Of a stretch of DNA of 64,000 nucleotides, positions 20,401 to 31,700 are shown in pieces. This DNA is from Pythium myriotylum (taxonomy: Eukaryota; Oomycota; Peronosporomycetes; Pythiales; Pythiaceae). A program made the position numbers and the translations under genes. The stretch covers positions 2,666,001 to 2,730,000 of the forward strand of contig JALJCQ010000009.1 of assembly GCA_023091665.1 (NCBI GenBank), written 5' to 3'. Below the pieces are notes generated by a model that made no database searches, had not been told where the DNA came from, and saw nothing but the letters and a program-made list of their open reading frames with translations. Each line of letters starts with the position of its first letter. Position 1 is the first letter of the stretch.

Positions 20401-20717
20401 ATCGTCGTCAATATTGTTTCCACCATCCTCCGACGCGCGTTTTATATTTCTCCCGTGCATTTTGAGCTTCTCGATGAAGCGCCGGCGCAGTTGGGCCTGT
20501 CAATTCAAGATGTTAGTGGTCATCCTCCTCTCGGATAACGAGACGATCGTTTAGCTACGCGAATGGCCTCGATCGTGCCCGTGTCCTTGAGCGACTTGAA
20601 CATCTCCTGCTTGAGCTCTTCCATCGTCATCATCCGCTCGCCTCTCTCGTCGAACCCTTGCGGCGCAGCATCCAGCGGCACCTCCAGAGAGCCGTCGTCG
20701 CTCAGCATCTCGGCCAT
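17407..20717 (-). CDS. OFD1: OFD1-like centriole/basal body protein
   Basis: Exon 1 is 20717-20559 and exon 2 is 20496-17407, with a 62-base intron whose join gives IEAIRAQLRRRFIEKLK, the conserved OFD1 start region. The protein is about 1082 residues, near human OFD1 (1012). A LisH motif (LVHRLVLEYLQHHNMEHTMAVF, about residue 95) is followed by about 600 residues of coiled coil and a Glu/Arg-rich C-terminus. OFD1 caps the distal centriole and is needed for distal appendages and cilia, which fits flagellated zoospores. The stop overlaps a strong donor (AAG/GTAAGC). Splicing it to 17349 would replace the last residue with a short Ser-rich end stopping at 17322. Confidence 0.88.
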
Positions 20718-20793
20718 GGTGAAGCTTAGGGCATGTTGAAGGGAAACATTCCAAAATCGGCCCACAGTACCACTTCGGACAGGTACGATAATT

Positions 20794-20836
20794 CATTTCG
20801 ACCAATGATATCTCTATACGGACTACTTTCCACCAA
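20794..20836 (-). promoter_or_regulatory. CCAAT-containing promoter of OFD1
   Basis: CCAAT at 20802-20806 and 20832-20836, 85-120 bases upstream of the OFD1 ATG. The block CATTTCGACCAAT at 20794-20806 recurs inverted at 22437-22449. Confidence 0.5.
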
Positions 20837-20853
20837 TGAAAAATGGTCGGCTC

Positions 20854-22357
20854 TCAAGGTGCCACAAAACTTGTTGAGGAAGCTCGTCTTGGCCGACACT
20901 GGGGGAGCAAGTTCTTCTGCTTGGACACGAGCCGCAGTTCTCGGACGGTGGAAAGAAACTCGTATAGCATGTTGCACAGTGTCGTGTTGGTCACGAGATG
21001 GCCATGGGTGTGAGAGGACCGGGCTCGCTTTGTGTGGGTCTGGTGTGTCGGATGGGAAATGTCGAGGATCCGCAAATGCTTGACGTCGACACGGTAAGAC
21101 AGTTTTCTAAACCCCCCACAGCACAGGTCAGCCACTGACTCCATAGTAGTCTCAGTCACTTAATCATGGTACATACAGCACTTGCAGAAGGACTTGGAAA
21201 CTGTACAGCTCGTCCTGGGTGAGGGCCACGTTGTCCAGTAACACATACGCGAGGAACACTGAAAAGATGGCGATGGAATCGACGGGTGGCTCTGAACTCG
21301 AGGGCGTCCACTCGGTTGTCTTGTTCCGTTGCTCGCGGTGGTACTTTTGGATCAGGTGGAAGATGAACACCGGGAACGGACGATGCTGTTTCGCTTCGAA
21401 TTCGGCTTCCACTGCTCATAGCCGATTGGGCGTGTCTTAGATATTCTTGTAGCTTTCACAGGCATGTAAACGCGTCTTACCTGGCTCTTGAAGCATCTCC
21501 ACACGCTTGTCACGTCCTGGTTGCATCACGTACTCGTGGAATCGCGCTCGAATGGACTTGACGGTCTCTCGCAGGCGGGAATAGCTGTTCATATAGTCAC
21601 GAGCGAGCTTCTGGAATTCGAAAGCTCGCCACCGGATCGATTCCTCGCGCGAGCGCTTCTTCTCGCACGCGGTGGGGCTCGTGAGCTCCTGATACAGCAC
21701 GGGGTCGTCCTCGATTCGCTGGACATGCGGTGGAAACTTGTGCTGCGTGACTTCTAGCGGAAGCGCCTTGAACGCAGCATCAAGCGCCTCGTAGCGTTTG
21801 CAGATATCGTCCGAGTTCTGCCGGAGATGGTTGATGTCGTTCGAGGTGAAGCGGAATCCTTTCCGACCTCCGCACGCGAGCAGAAGCTGCATCTCAGATC
21901 GCGACAGAACGTCAGCACCCATAATCGCCCACTTCGTCAGAAGAGCCACGACTCACGTCGCTCAAGCTGTGAAGATAAAGTCGCTCGGTGGAGCTGCAGA
22001 GGTTCAGCTCGCCGCGCTCCTCGCCCGTGGGTTTGTGGTACCGCAGCGAGTCGATGAGCCGCATGAGCTGCGTCGGCGGGCGGATCAAGTAGACCTTGTC
22101 GTCAAAGATCTGTCGCAATGCACAGCGTCGTCGTCAGCGAGGCCACGTGCGCAGCGCGCGAGCATGAGCTGGTGGCGCACCTCGAAGAGCGGCTTCTGGA
22201 CCACTTTGCGCAGCACGGGCGTGCCGGCGCGCACCATGGCGAACGGGTTGGCGGGCGTGTCGCTCTCCGTCGCGAGCATCGGCAGGCCGATCGGCGGCGC
22301 CGGCCGCACGCAGATCTCGGGCGACGGCGCGGCGGGCGGCATCGGAGGGAGCTGCAT
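20854..22357 (-). CDS. Unrecognised five-exon protein
   Basis: Model exons: 22357-22181, 22109-21957, 21892-21481, 21411-21177 and 21106-20854. Introns are 71, 64, 69 and 70 bases with GTGCGC, GTGAGT, GTAAGA and GTATGT donors. All phases agree and give 409 residues. A Pro-rich N-terminus leads to KPLFE-IFDDKVYLIRPPTQ and LCSSTERLYLHSLSD, then a charged helical middle and HRPFPVFIFHLIQKYHREQR. No family is recognised. The last exon is uncertain: an alternative frame runs on to 20726, only nine bases before the OFD1 ATG. It lies between OFD1 and a divergent Ser-rich gene, sharing a promoter with the latter. Confidence 0.6.
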
Positions 22358-22507
22358 TCTCTTCGTCTCAATTGACTCTCTCTTCAATCCAAGTCGGCCT
22401 TAAAAAAAGCACCGCCTGGTCGACCCGAGCCTGCTGATTGGTCGAAATGGAGGAAAGTGCGGTACCACGTTCGTGGTACCCGATCGACGCGAAGGAGTCG
22501 CTTCAAC
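22358..22507. promoter_or_regulatory. Compact bidirectional promoter
   Basis: 150 bases separate two divergent start codons. It contains ATTGGTCGAAATG at 22437-22449 (inverted CCAAT; the same 13-mer as in the OFD1 promoter) and a palindrome GGTACCACG-TT-CGTGGTACC at 22461-22480. Confidence 0.55.
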
Positions 22508-24398
22508 ATGGAAGGCAGCAGCAGTCGACGAAGGAGAGGGGACATGGACGTGGAGACGCGTGCGGCGCGGCGGCCCATGCCGCGGCAGATGGATGCGAGT
22601 GACTGGAGGATGGACACGGGCGGCGGCGCGACGAGAAATCGTGGGAGCGACGTGGCGAGAGAGGTTCCTCGTAGACAGGCGGACGAGCAGCTACGCGCGA
22701 CGAGTACGCTGCGGCCCGTGAACCGCTACGACAGCCACGTTGATTCCACGAGGCTGCAGAGCGAGTCGGCTGTGCAGGTGCCAACAGGCAGGGCCAGCAG
22801 CATGGCATACGAGAGGTGGAGGCCAATGGAGCGATCCGAGGAGTTGGCTCAGGGCTCACGTCGACCGCCTCCACGAAGTGTAACTGCTACGTTAAGACGT
22901 GAGGCAGAGCCGACGTTCAACGCGGGGACGTTCGTGGATGGGTACTCTCAAATGCAGCAACAGGCATCACGGTTATCGGGAGAGAGCACCACCCCAGCGT
23001 TGCCAATGAGACACTCGATCGCGAGCGATTCGAGAAGACAGTCGTATGAGCCGAGACGCGCGGAGGTGCTGCTCACTCCACCTCGGGAACAAGTTCGAGA
23101 CCCAAGCCCTCCAAACACAGTCAGCAGCAGTGCAAGCACGGCTCTAACTTCATCTCCTTTCTCGCCGTCTTTGATGGACACTTCGTTCAGTGGCGCGTCT
23201 TTGCGGCCAACACCACCGGCCTCGCCACCTGACAACATCTTCATGGCGAGGGAAGAAGGGACAATATCCGAAAGTGGATCAGTCGAGGACGCTTCCACTC
23301 GAAGTCAACTTGATGTTGCGTCCAGCGACGCAGAACAGCCTCCTCGGTCGTCTCCTCCACTACCTGATGTAGTTTCAAGTTCCAGATCTGCGACTCCAGT
23401 TGTGTCCGCAATACAGCTCACACCACAGCAGCAACGGGAGCAACTCTACGCTTTTCGCGGTGATATGCGCCAGATATTCGCTCGCGTGGACGAGATGGTC
23501 GACATGCATCGCGATATGTTCAAGTCTGACTTGTTGTCAGGCGTACCAGCCTTCAATGCTGATGTTGCTCGAGACACTCAAGCCTTTGCAAGTGAGACTT
23601 TCGCTCAGCTCACCTCACTCCGTGCAAGGTTTGAGCAAATGACAAAAGCTTGGGTGTCGGCGAGTGAGACCACTTTGCATCTCAACTCAAACGAGCCCAT
23701 CTCTTCCACGAGAGCTTCCACTTCAGCGGCAATGAACAGCGACACCTCGAATGATTCTATAGACTCGAATTGGCGGCGGTTAAATGGTACCCACCGGCAA
23801 TCGACCATGTCTGAATCATCGTTGTCTCAGTTTGCGTCGTCCACACCTTCGGCTACCGATCTCAACGACGAGAGGTCAAGATGGGAGCCATCCGTATCCA
23901 ATCTCTCTGATGACGACTCCTCGTCGTCCTCTATTAGCTCCAAACTCGGGTCCTTCTCTGAGGTTTCCTCGTCGCTCTCATCCGACCTGCCAACGCTTTC
24001 TCGTCCGAGCACGGGCAGCAGTGCAGCAATGACGAGGGCTAATGTTTTCGAAGGTAAATCGTACAGATCTACTGAGTTTTCTTCGGGTTGGTGCTGAGTT
24101 GAGATGTCATCTCTCCACAGATTTTGACAGAAGAATGGAGGATATTCGAGCATCACTCAATGCCATCGCGCGTGAGAAATCTCGAACACCCTCGATGACT
24201 TCGAGACGAGTCCCCGTACCAAAGCCGTCTACACCGACACACCGTGATGAGGCCGATCGGCGAGAGAACAACCCTAGTGCTGGGAACCAAATCCAACGGG
24301 AGAATCAGCAAACCCACTCTGCTCGGCACGACCGCGAGGCGCGGTTGCGGCAGCTACTGCTGGAGCTACAGAGCGCTGGGGACAGCGACGCATCATAG
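22508..24398 (+). CDS. Ser-rich disordered protein with short coiled coil, two exons
   Basis: Exons 22508-24053 and 24121-24398 with a 67-base intron (GTAAAT...CCACAG) give 607 residues; the join reads VFE-DFDRRMEDIRASLNAI. The ATG at 22508 is chosen because upstream in-frame codons lie in the promoter palindrome. The N-terminus is Arg-rich and the middle is Ser/Pro-rich and disordered. One ordered block (QQQREQLYAFRGDMRQIFARVDEMVDMHRDMF, about residue 325) looks helical, and another lies at the C-terminus (RLRQLLLELQSAG). No family is recognised. A centrosome or flagellum link is only suggested by its divergent neighbours and shared promoter motif. Confidence 0.65.
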
Positions 24399-25233
24399 AG
24401 CGACTGAGCATCGCCGCTGGATTCAAAACGAAGATGCGTTGGCGATTACTAAGAACGGAATCCGCTGTGCTGAACTCCATGGGTGATACTTCAACTCCGT
24501 GTTTCTCATCGTGCAGCTTGGGGTGGAGGCCCATCCTCATATTATGTGTCTCGTGCCTCCAGTGTCTCTTCAAGGGATCCTTCCAATCAACAGTATGGCA
24601 GTGTAGCCAGTGGGTGCTGCGAGGGCGACTTGTGTCTTCCAAATCTTCCGACGTGTCGAAGAGATTGGCGGCCGATCTCTTCGACTGGCGGATCAGACGG
24701 TCTCCTCGCATCACCATCGCGAATTTTGACCTGACGAGCAGTTTACACCTCAAGCGGCGTGAAAATTTTGGGTGAAGTCGCCGTACCCATCGGTCTTGGG
24801 ACTCGTCTCGTTTCGATCTTTGTCACACGAAATAGACTATTCAGAGACATCCATTTCGCAAATCATGGTAAAACCCCCTTTTATACCTTTCTCCTTTTCA
24901 CAAATCAGGATTGGAGATTATCAAATCGGCGTTCGTTCCTCACTTTTGAGCTTCGAGTCCGACTACCTGCCCATCTATCTGTGCTGAACTCCCCCAGACG
25001 AAGCTGAAATAAATGCGCGTCGACGAGATATGGCGTCCGTATTCTTTCCTGGCCGCCGTCACTATGGCTGCATTGCGCCTCGGTGGGCAATATGGCGCGC
25101 TACCATTCCCCATATTGCCACCTGTTCGCCATTGGAGGTTTTTACGTAAGTCACGCCATCAGGAAGGTGAGATATATTGAGGCGTTCCCCTCCAAAGAGA
25201 ACCCACCGGCCGCCGCAGTCGTGAACGCTCGCA
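24399..25233. other. Spacer, possible extra exon or remnant
   Basis: About 835 bases with no firm gene. A Ser-rich frame at about 24520-24734 (SSYYVSRASSVSSRDPSNQQ) resembles the composition of the preceding gene and could be an alternative exon or a remnant. Confidence 0.35.
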
Positions 25234-26004
25234 ATGCCTCAAAAGTCAACCGCACCGACCAAGTCGGCACCGTCCAGAGCGCCGCCGGAGCCGACGCCGG
25301 CGCGTCTGCTGCTGCGCGTGCACTCGGGCAAGCAGCTCCAGCACGCGGCGTCCTCGCAGGGCGTCTACTGCAAGCTCTATGTGGGCGAGACCGCGATGAT
25401 CCATGGCAGCCAGAAGAGTCTCTTCAGCAGGCTCTCGCACTCGACCGACTCGACCGAAGCCGACGGCGAAGGAGCCGGTCAGTCGCACCGCATCTTCCGC
25501 ACGCGGACGGTCACGGCGCCGGCCGAGCCCGAGAGCGTCGTGCTCTGGGACGAGAACTTTGACGTCGCCGTGACGGACACGGCCAAAGACATTCTCAGCG
25601 TGCGAGTCAAAGTGCAGCACCGACTCTACCGCTCGGTCGTCGGCGCCTGCGCGATTGCACTCAAGCAGTTGAAGATCGGGCGCATGGTGGACAAGTGGGT
25701 GCCCGTTCTCAAGGGCTCGCGAGAGGTCGCGAGTCTCAAGCTGCAAATCCTGCTCTCGCCCGTGCTCGACGGACAGAAAAGCACCGAGCGTGGGAAGGGC
25801 GCGCTGCAGGCCGACATCAAGACGGCGCTCGCGGCCAACCAGTCGGCCGACGAGGCCATCGAGCGACTGATCACGTCGGCCACGTCGAACCGCGGCGGCG
25901 TCAAAGTGATGCTGGAGGAGGACGACGAGAATGAAGAGCTCCACGAGGCCTCGTCGGTTGCGTCCAAGGAACCGGTGGCGGCGACTGTGGCCAACAGCGC
26001 CTGA
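25234..26004 (+). CDS. C2-domain-like protein, cluster member 1
   Basis: 256 residues, intronless. After a Pro/Ser-rich leader, residues about 24-175 form a C2-like beta sandwich: LLLRVHSGKQLQH, YCKLYVGE, VVLWDENFDVAV, ILSVRVKVQ, VVGACAIALKQL, KGSREVASLKLQI. The acidic Ca-binding loops of classical C2 domains are not obvious, so it may bind lipid or protein without calcium. The C-terminal 70 residues are helical and acidic. It is the shortest of four tandem genes with the same N-terminal domain (others start at 26449, 28794 and 36037). Confidence 0.75.
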   Translation: MPQKSTAPTKSAPSRAPPEPTPARLLLRVHSGKQLQHAASSQGVYCKLYVGETAMIHGSQKSLFSRLSHSTDSTEADGEGAGQSHRIFRTRTVTAPAEPESVVLWDENFDVAVTDTAKDILSVRVKVQHRLYRSVVGACAIALKQLKIGRMVDKWVPVLKGSREVASLKLQILLSPVLDGQKSTERGKGALQADIKTALAANQSADEAIERLITSATSNRGGVKVMLEEDDENEELHEASSVASKEPVAATVANSA

Positions 26005-26416
26005 GAGGCGCCCATCCTCCGCCGGTGAGTCAAGCGTGATCAACGTCGCCACGGGAATCATCATTCGCGGGCCGTGCCGACTTCGATCGGTTCAGTATGA
26101 ACCTACTCGTGGACTTCGACCATCTGCGGAATGCGTTGTTCGTTTCTGGTGCTGGTGTCTTCAAGATTGGGTACATTTCAACTCTCACGCCCCTTTTAAC
26201 GTTAATTCCATACATGCTTGCATTGCTCAAATCGGAGTGCTGCACTCCGTTATCCAGGGTCGGGAGACTCAATGGGTGCGCCGCGACGCCGCCTGATTGC
26301 CGTCTCCTCTCGCTTGGAATCTTGAAGGTGCCCAGCGACTCTTGCCCACTAAGAACGAGTATCGAACGTTTAGGAGCCTACTAAACAACTGGGCGCATCG
26401 TGGCCAAGATCCGACG
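26005..26416. other. Spacer between C2 genes 1 and 2
   Basis: About 410 bases, no gene seen. Confidence 0.4.
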
Positions 26417-26432
26417 GCTCATTATTCGATTC
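26417..26432 (+). promoter_or_regulatory. Oomycete Inr-like element of C2 gene 2
   Basis: GCTCATTATTCGATTC resembles GCTCATTYYNCAWTTT with three mismatches, 17 bases before the ATG. Confidence 0.45.
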
Positions 26433-26448
26433 TCCTCGAGTCTCCGCC

Positions 26449-28323
26449 ATGAGCTCCCGCGTGTCGTCGTCGTCGTCGAGCAGCTCTGCGGCGTGGCCGT
26501 CGGCGCGCCACACGCTCTTCCTGCGCGTGCACTCGGCTGACAAGCTGCATCTCTCGACCTCGCAGTCGTCCTACTGCAAGATTTATCTGGGCGAGACGCC
26601 CGTCGTGAGTTCGACGGCCACCATGTCGAACCTCTTCATCAAGAACGAGGCCGAGAACCTGCCCAACCACCGCACCTTCCACACCAAAGTGACTGCGTCC
26701 AAGCTCAAGACCACGGCGCTCTGGAATGAGAAGTTTGAGATCCCGCTGGAGAACATGCAAAAGCAGATCTTGAGCATTCGCGTCAAGAGCCATCACCAGA
26801 TCGTGAGTCCGTCCATCGGTGCCTGCGCCATTGCGCTCAAGATGCTCAAGGTCGGTTTGACCGTCGACAAGAACTTCGAGCTTCTCAAAGGCAGCACGCC
26901 GGTTGGCACCATTCGTCTGCAGATGATGATCCGCGACAACTACCCCGACGGAGTCTCGGAGAAAGAGCCCAAGTCGATCAAGCGCGTAACGAGTGACCAG
27001 GACACCAAGCAGCAGAGTCTGTCGTTCCAGAAGCAGCGCGAAGAAGAAGAGGAAGAGAAGCAGCGCAAACAGCGCGAGAAGCTCGAGCAGGAAAAGCTTC
27101 GCATTGAGAAAGAGATGGAACGACTTCGTGTGGAAGAAGAAGAGCGTGCCCGTCGTCGGGCCGAAGAAGAAGAGCGGCGCCGGATCGAAGAGGAAACTCT
27201 CGCGGCAGAGAAGGCGCGGCGAGAGAAAGAGAAGGAAGAGAAGCGCCGTCGCAAGGAGCAGGAGAAGCTTGAAGAAGAAGAGATGATTCGGAAGCTCGCG
27301 AGAGAGTACCGCAAGAGCTCAGTCGACAACCAAGCGATCGAAACAGGCTCCCGCACATCAAGTCGTGAGACGGTACTCACGGCGGACGACGAGAACGACA
27401 ACGATGGGAATCATGGATTGTCGGATGACGAAGGCAAATCACTCCACAAGGCGGCCAAATCGGCGCCTGAATTGGGCCGGCGGCGAGCTTCTACTTTCAG
27501 GAGCGGTCGCCGTCGCTCGACGCTCTCTCTTCGCGATGTCATCGACGAGGTCGTGCAAGACGCGCTCCCATCCGACTCGGATACGAGCTCTGATGAGCTC
27601 GACACGGAGGATGAGCTCGAGTTCATTCGCCAGATGGCCAAGCTGAAGATCAAAATGCTCCGCCAGAAGAAGCTTCGCAAGTCTATGCAACGCGAGCGAC
27701 GGGAAAGCTCTCTTGCGGGAAAAGATGACAAACGCCAGGCATCCACCACCAGGCACAAGCATCGATCGAGCAAGAAGTACCGTCGCAAGGACAGTTCGAC
27801 CTCTTCCTCTTCATCCTCCTCTTCCTCGTCCTCTTCTTCTTCCGATGAGGACGCTCGAGTACGGAAATCCAAATCGAGCAAGAAATCCAACAAGGAGAAA
27901 AAGGAGAGATACGAGACCTCGTCCTCTTCCTCATCATCGTCATCCTCTGATGAGGACGCTCGGGTGCGGAAATCCAAGTCGAGCAAGAAAGGCAAGCGGG
28001 AGAAAAAGGAGAAGAAGGCAAAATCCAACCAAGACGACGTGGGCGAGATCAGAGCACTCACACCCGGCCAGATCGCCAAGATGACTGGCAACAAGAACAA
28101 CGACGAGCTGTCGGCCGGCCAGGTGTTCGAGGCGGCCATGAGCATTGCCAACGTGGTCAACGCGGTCGAGGACGAGGAAACCGCCGTGGAGAACATCCCC
28201 GAGACCTTCGAGGCGATCCAGAACCTCGTGCCCATCGGCAAGTTCATCGGGCGCAAGATCCAGGAAGCGTCGGCCAAAGTGGCGCAGATGAAGGAGAAAG
28301 AGCAGCCGACGTACTACTTTTGA
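26449..28323 (+). CDS. C2-domain-like protein with coiled coil and Ser/Lys repeats, cluster member 2
   Basis: 624 residues, intronless. Residues about 20-160 repeat the cluster's C2-like domain (LFLRVHSADKLHLS, YCKIYLGETPV, TALWNEKFEIPL, ILSIRVKSH, IGACAIALKML). Residues 180-290 are a long Glu/Arg/Lys helix (REEEEEKQRKQREKLEQEKL). Then follow a disordered acidic stretch and two near-copies of SSSSSDEDARVRKSKSSKK separated by a Lys/Glu-rich linker. The last 100 residues (LTPGQIAKMTGNKNNDELSA to the end) look folded and are unlike the other members. Likely a membrane- or cytoskeleton-associated scaffold; function unknown. Confidence 0.78.
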   Translation: MSSRVSSSSSSSSAAWPSARHTLFLRVHSADKLHLSTSQSSYCKIYLGETPVVSSTATMSNLFIKNEAENLPNHRTFHTKVTASKLKTTALWNEKFEIPLENMQKQILSIRVKSHHQIVSPSIGACAIALKMLKVGLTVDKNFELLKGSTPVGTIRLQMMIRDNYPDGVSEKEPKSIKRVTSDQDTKQQSLSFQKQREEEEEEKQRKQREKLEQEKLRIEKEMERLRVEEEERARRRAEEEERRRIEEETLAAEKARREKEKEEKRRRKEQEKLEEEEMIRKLAREYRKSSVDNQAIETGSRTSSRETVLTADDENDNDGNHGLSDDEGKSLHKAAKSAPELGRRRASTFRSGRRRSTLSLRDVIDEVVQDALPSDSDTSSDELDTEDELEFIRQMAKLKIKMLRQKKLRKSMQRERRESSLAGKDDKRQASTTRHKHRSSKKYRRKDSSTSSSSSSSSSSSSSSDEDARVRKSKSSKKSNKEKKERYETSSSSSSSSSSDEDARVRKSKSSKKGKREKKEKKAKSNQDDVGEIRALTPGQIAKMTGNKNNDELSAGQVFEAAMSIANVVNAVEDEETAVENIPETFEAIQNLVPIGKFIGRKIQEASAKVAQMKEKEQPTYYF

Positions 28324-28793
28324 GTGTAGCCATGTGCAGGGCAACGCCTTCCGTGTTAACGCGCTGTGTTCTTAACTGCCGTAGCTGTTGACGGGTTGTG
28401 ACGTTCGACTCACAACCCGACGACCAAAAGTGGAAAGAACAGTGGCTTTCAAAAATCTCACACGCCCACCACTTGTGGTCGGAACATTCGATTTAACCGG
28501 TATAGAACCGGTAATAAGTCAGGTGGCCAGTGCAGCGGCGCCCTTGAAAAGCGCTTTTTTGCTCGATTTTTGACCTGTCTGTGGGTTCACGAGGAGCTTT
28601 CCGGACCGAAAAACTCAGTGGCTTTCGTCACGTTGATGGAGGCAGAGACGACCAGCGCTTGAGCGAGCGGCTGGCGAAGACGAGCGGCTCTCGAGTTCCT
28701 CGCGTCAAACGCGACGCGCTTCTCTCGCTTTCCGCGCCGGAACGAGCGCGATCCGTTCAGTAGCAGGCGAGTCCGCGCGGCGCCGAGATCAGC
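28324..28793. other. Spacer with hairpin and direct repeat
   Basis: About 470 bases. It contains a perfect 10-bp-arm hairpin at 28392-28419, the palindrome ACCACTTGTGGT at 28468-28479 and a tandem AACCGGTA at 28495-28502 and 28506-28513. No gene seen. Confidence 0.6.
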
Positions 28794-31700
28794 ATGGCCG
28801 GCGGCGACCACTGCACGCTCTCGCTCTGCGTCTACTCGGCCGAGCTGGACACGGCGGCCACGGGCGCCTACTGCAAAGTGTACGTCGACGCGAATGACCG
28901 GTCCCACGGCTCGGGCGGCGCCGGCGAGGGCAACAACCACGTCGCGTCGCCCGACCCGACGGCGCGCAGCAGCGAAGGCCAGGCCACGCGGTCGTTCCAC
29001 ACGCACGTGGACAAGAGCGAGAAGAAGACGTATCTGCCGTCCTGGAACGAGACCTTCACGATCGATGTCTACGACCGGCGCAACGAGATCCTGACCATCC
29101 GTCTCAAGAGCAAGAAATTGCTCCACGTGTCGGTCGTCGGCGCCTGCGCCATTCCGCTGCACCAGATCCCGACCGGTCGTCCTGTCGACCAGTGGTTCCC
29201 TGTACAGAAAGGAGGCAAGCGCCGCGGCAAGCTGCGGCTCCAGATGATGGTCTCGTACCCTCAGCCGCCGCTCAGCGGCGTCGGCACGCCCGTGCGCTCC
29301 CCACTGCCGCCGCAACAGGGCTTCGGCCACCGACGCAACAGCAGCCAGGACATGCGACGAAGCCTCGAGCAGCGTGGCTCGTCGCTTTACCAGCGCCCCT
29401 CGTCGATTAGTTCGCAGCACTCGGAGCACGCGTTCAGCTACCGACAGCCGACGCCGCCGCACGCGGGCGTGGAACCGCCGCCGCAAATGACGCTCGCGGC
29501 GACGGGATACCAACCGGAAGACGAGCCGCAGAAAGAGCGCTCTCCGCTCAAGACGCCCACGTACGAGATCTACCGCCCGGCGACGAACCCGCGCTTGGAT
29601 CTCGAGAGCGACGACGACGACGAGGCGTCGTTCCCGCGCGTCGCCGAGCTCCATCGCCTCGAGAGCGATCTCATCGGCGAGTCGTCGGACGACGAGATGG
29701 ACGGCGCGGCGCTGCTGCCCAAGTCGCCGCAGTACCTGGAGCGTCTGACCGAGGGCGGCGCGGGCGACGAGGAGTCGCCGCTCGACGACGCCGCGCGTGC
29801 GTCCGGCACTCACGCTGACGTGGAGGAACACCTGAGCGTCGACGATTTCAAGCCCCAAGAGAGAGCGTCGGACTCGTCGGCGACGCGATCGTCAGTCCAC
29901 TCGGAGAGCCCAAAGCCCGTCTCGTCAGACGCAGCGCCCGCAGCCTCGTCTGACAGGCGCTCGTCGGTAGAGGTTCTGCGCCGGACGAAAGTCGCCCTCC
30001 CGCAAGAGGATCTCCCGCGCATGCTCGAGGCGAGCGCGTCGTTCGAGTCAGTCGAAGAGAGTCTCGATATGAGCGGCATCGTGGTCAGCGCGCCCGAGCA
30101 GCGCGCCGTCTCGTCGCATGGCAGTGACGTGGTCCTCGGCGAAGTGGTCTCGGGCGAAGTCGTCGTCGCGGAAATCGCAGACGACGTCTGGGACCGCTAC
30201 TCGAACGCGTCCAGCGAAGGGCCAACGTATCCGAGCGCTGCCTCGCCCAGCTCCTCGTCGAGCATGGGGGTGGACGAGGGCATACCAGTTGAAGTCTACG
30301 ACGCGAATCCTTTTGTTGAACCTGGCTCGCCGATCCACTCAAGCCAAGGCGATCAGGAGGAAAGATTTGAAGAAGCCGTGGTACCTCGCGATTCAATTTC
30401 CTCGGACGGCGGTGACCATCGCGAGTTCTTTGGCAGTGATCAAGAGGAATCCGTGCCGTCGCCAACGCCGCGAAAGACCTCTTCTCCTCGAAGCTCTTGG
30501 ACAGGGGACCAGGACGATGCGCGCCCAACTCCCGTCATCAACGACGAAAATTCACCGAGGAACTCGTGGGTCACGGAAGGATCCTACGGCGCGAGTGCGG
30601 CTGGGTCTGGGTCCCGTCAATCTCGAATTTCGTGGGTGAGTCAGGACTCAGTGGCTCCGCCACCTCAGAGCAGCCGCCGAGATAAGACGTGGTCGGGCAC
30701 TTCGTGGATCGATGAGAACACAAGCATAGCGGAAGAGCGGACTTCGTGGGTGAGCGAGAAGTCAGACTTGCCCGCGCCAGATGCGACGTCGCCCCGCGCC
30801 ACTCGTCGTGACAAGTCGTGGTCGGGAACGTCATGGATCAATGAGAATGAGAGCGCCAGCTTCGTGGATGCGTCCTCAGCCAATGAGCAGTCTTCTTCTC
30901 GAACATCTTGGATCAGCGAGAAGTCGGAGGTGAACGCCACGAGTGCAACTTCACCACGGCGATCAGGTCGCGATAAGTCGTGGTCTGGCACGTCGTGGAT
31001 CGACGAGAACGCCACGAGTGCAACTTCACCTCGGCGATCAGGTCGCGATAAATCGTGGTCTGGCACGTCGTGGATCGACGAGAACGCCACGAGTGCAACT
31101 TCACCACGGCGATCAGGTCGCGATAAGTCGTGGTCTGGCACGTCGTGGATCGACGAGAACGCCACGAGTGCAACTTCACCTCGGCGATCAGGTCGCGATA
31201 AGTCGTGGTCTGGCACGTCGTGGATCGACGAGAAGTCGGAGGTGAACGCCACGAGTGCAACTTCACCTCGGCGATCAGGTCGCGATAAGTCGTGGTCTGG
31301 CACGTCGTGGATCGACGAGAATGCGGAGGATGAACAGTCCCGTACGTCATGGATCAGCGAGCACTCGGAAGCTCCTGACACAGATGCCTCTTCGCCTAGA
31401 GCCACGCGGCGGGACAAGTCGTGGTCCGGAACGTCGTGGATTAACGAGAACGACAACTCGAGTTTCGTCGATGCGTCTGGGGCACAGCAACAGTTGTCAC
31501 CTCGCTCGTTGTCGGTCGCTGAGAAGTCAGAATACGTGCGTCGCACAGGTCGCGACAAGTCGTGGTCTGGAACTTCGTGGATCAGCGAGAATGAGAACAC
31601 GAGCTTTGTGGATGCCACTGGCCAAGGTTCACCTCGATCTTCATGGATCAGCGAAGGCCCTGAGTATGCTAACGACTCCGTGTCACAACACTCCTGGGTC

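Noticed and set aside
20726..20853. Continuation of the unknown gene to 20726
   Set aside because: It would end nine bases before the OFD1 start and cover two CCAAT boxes, so promoter sequence is more likely.
28587..29858. A 423-codon minus-strand open frame over the start of the giant C2 gene
   Set aside because: Antisense of conserved C2-domain codons, with no domain of its own.
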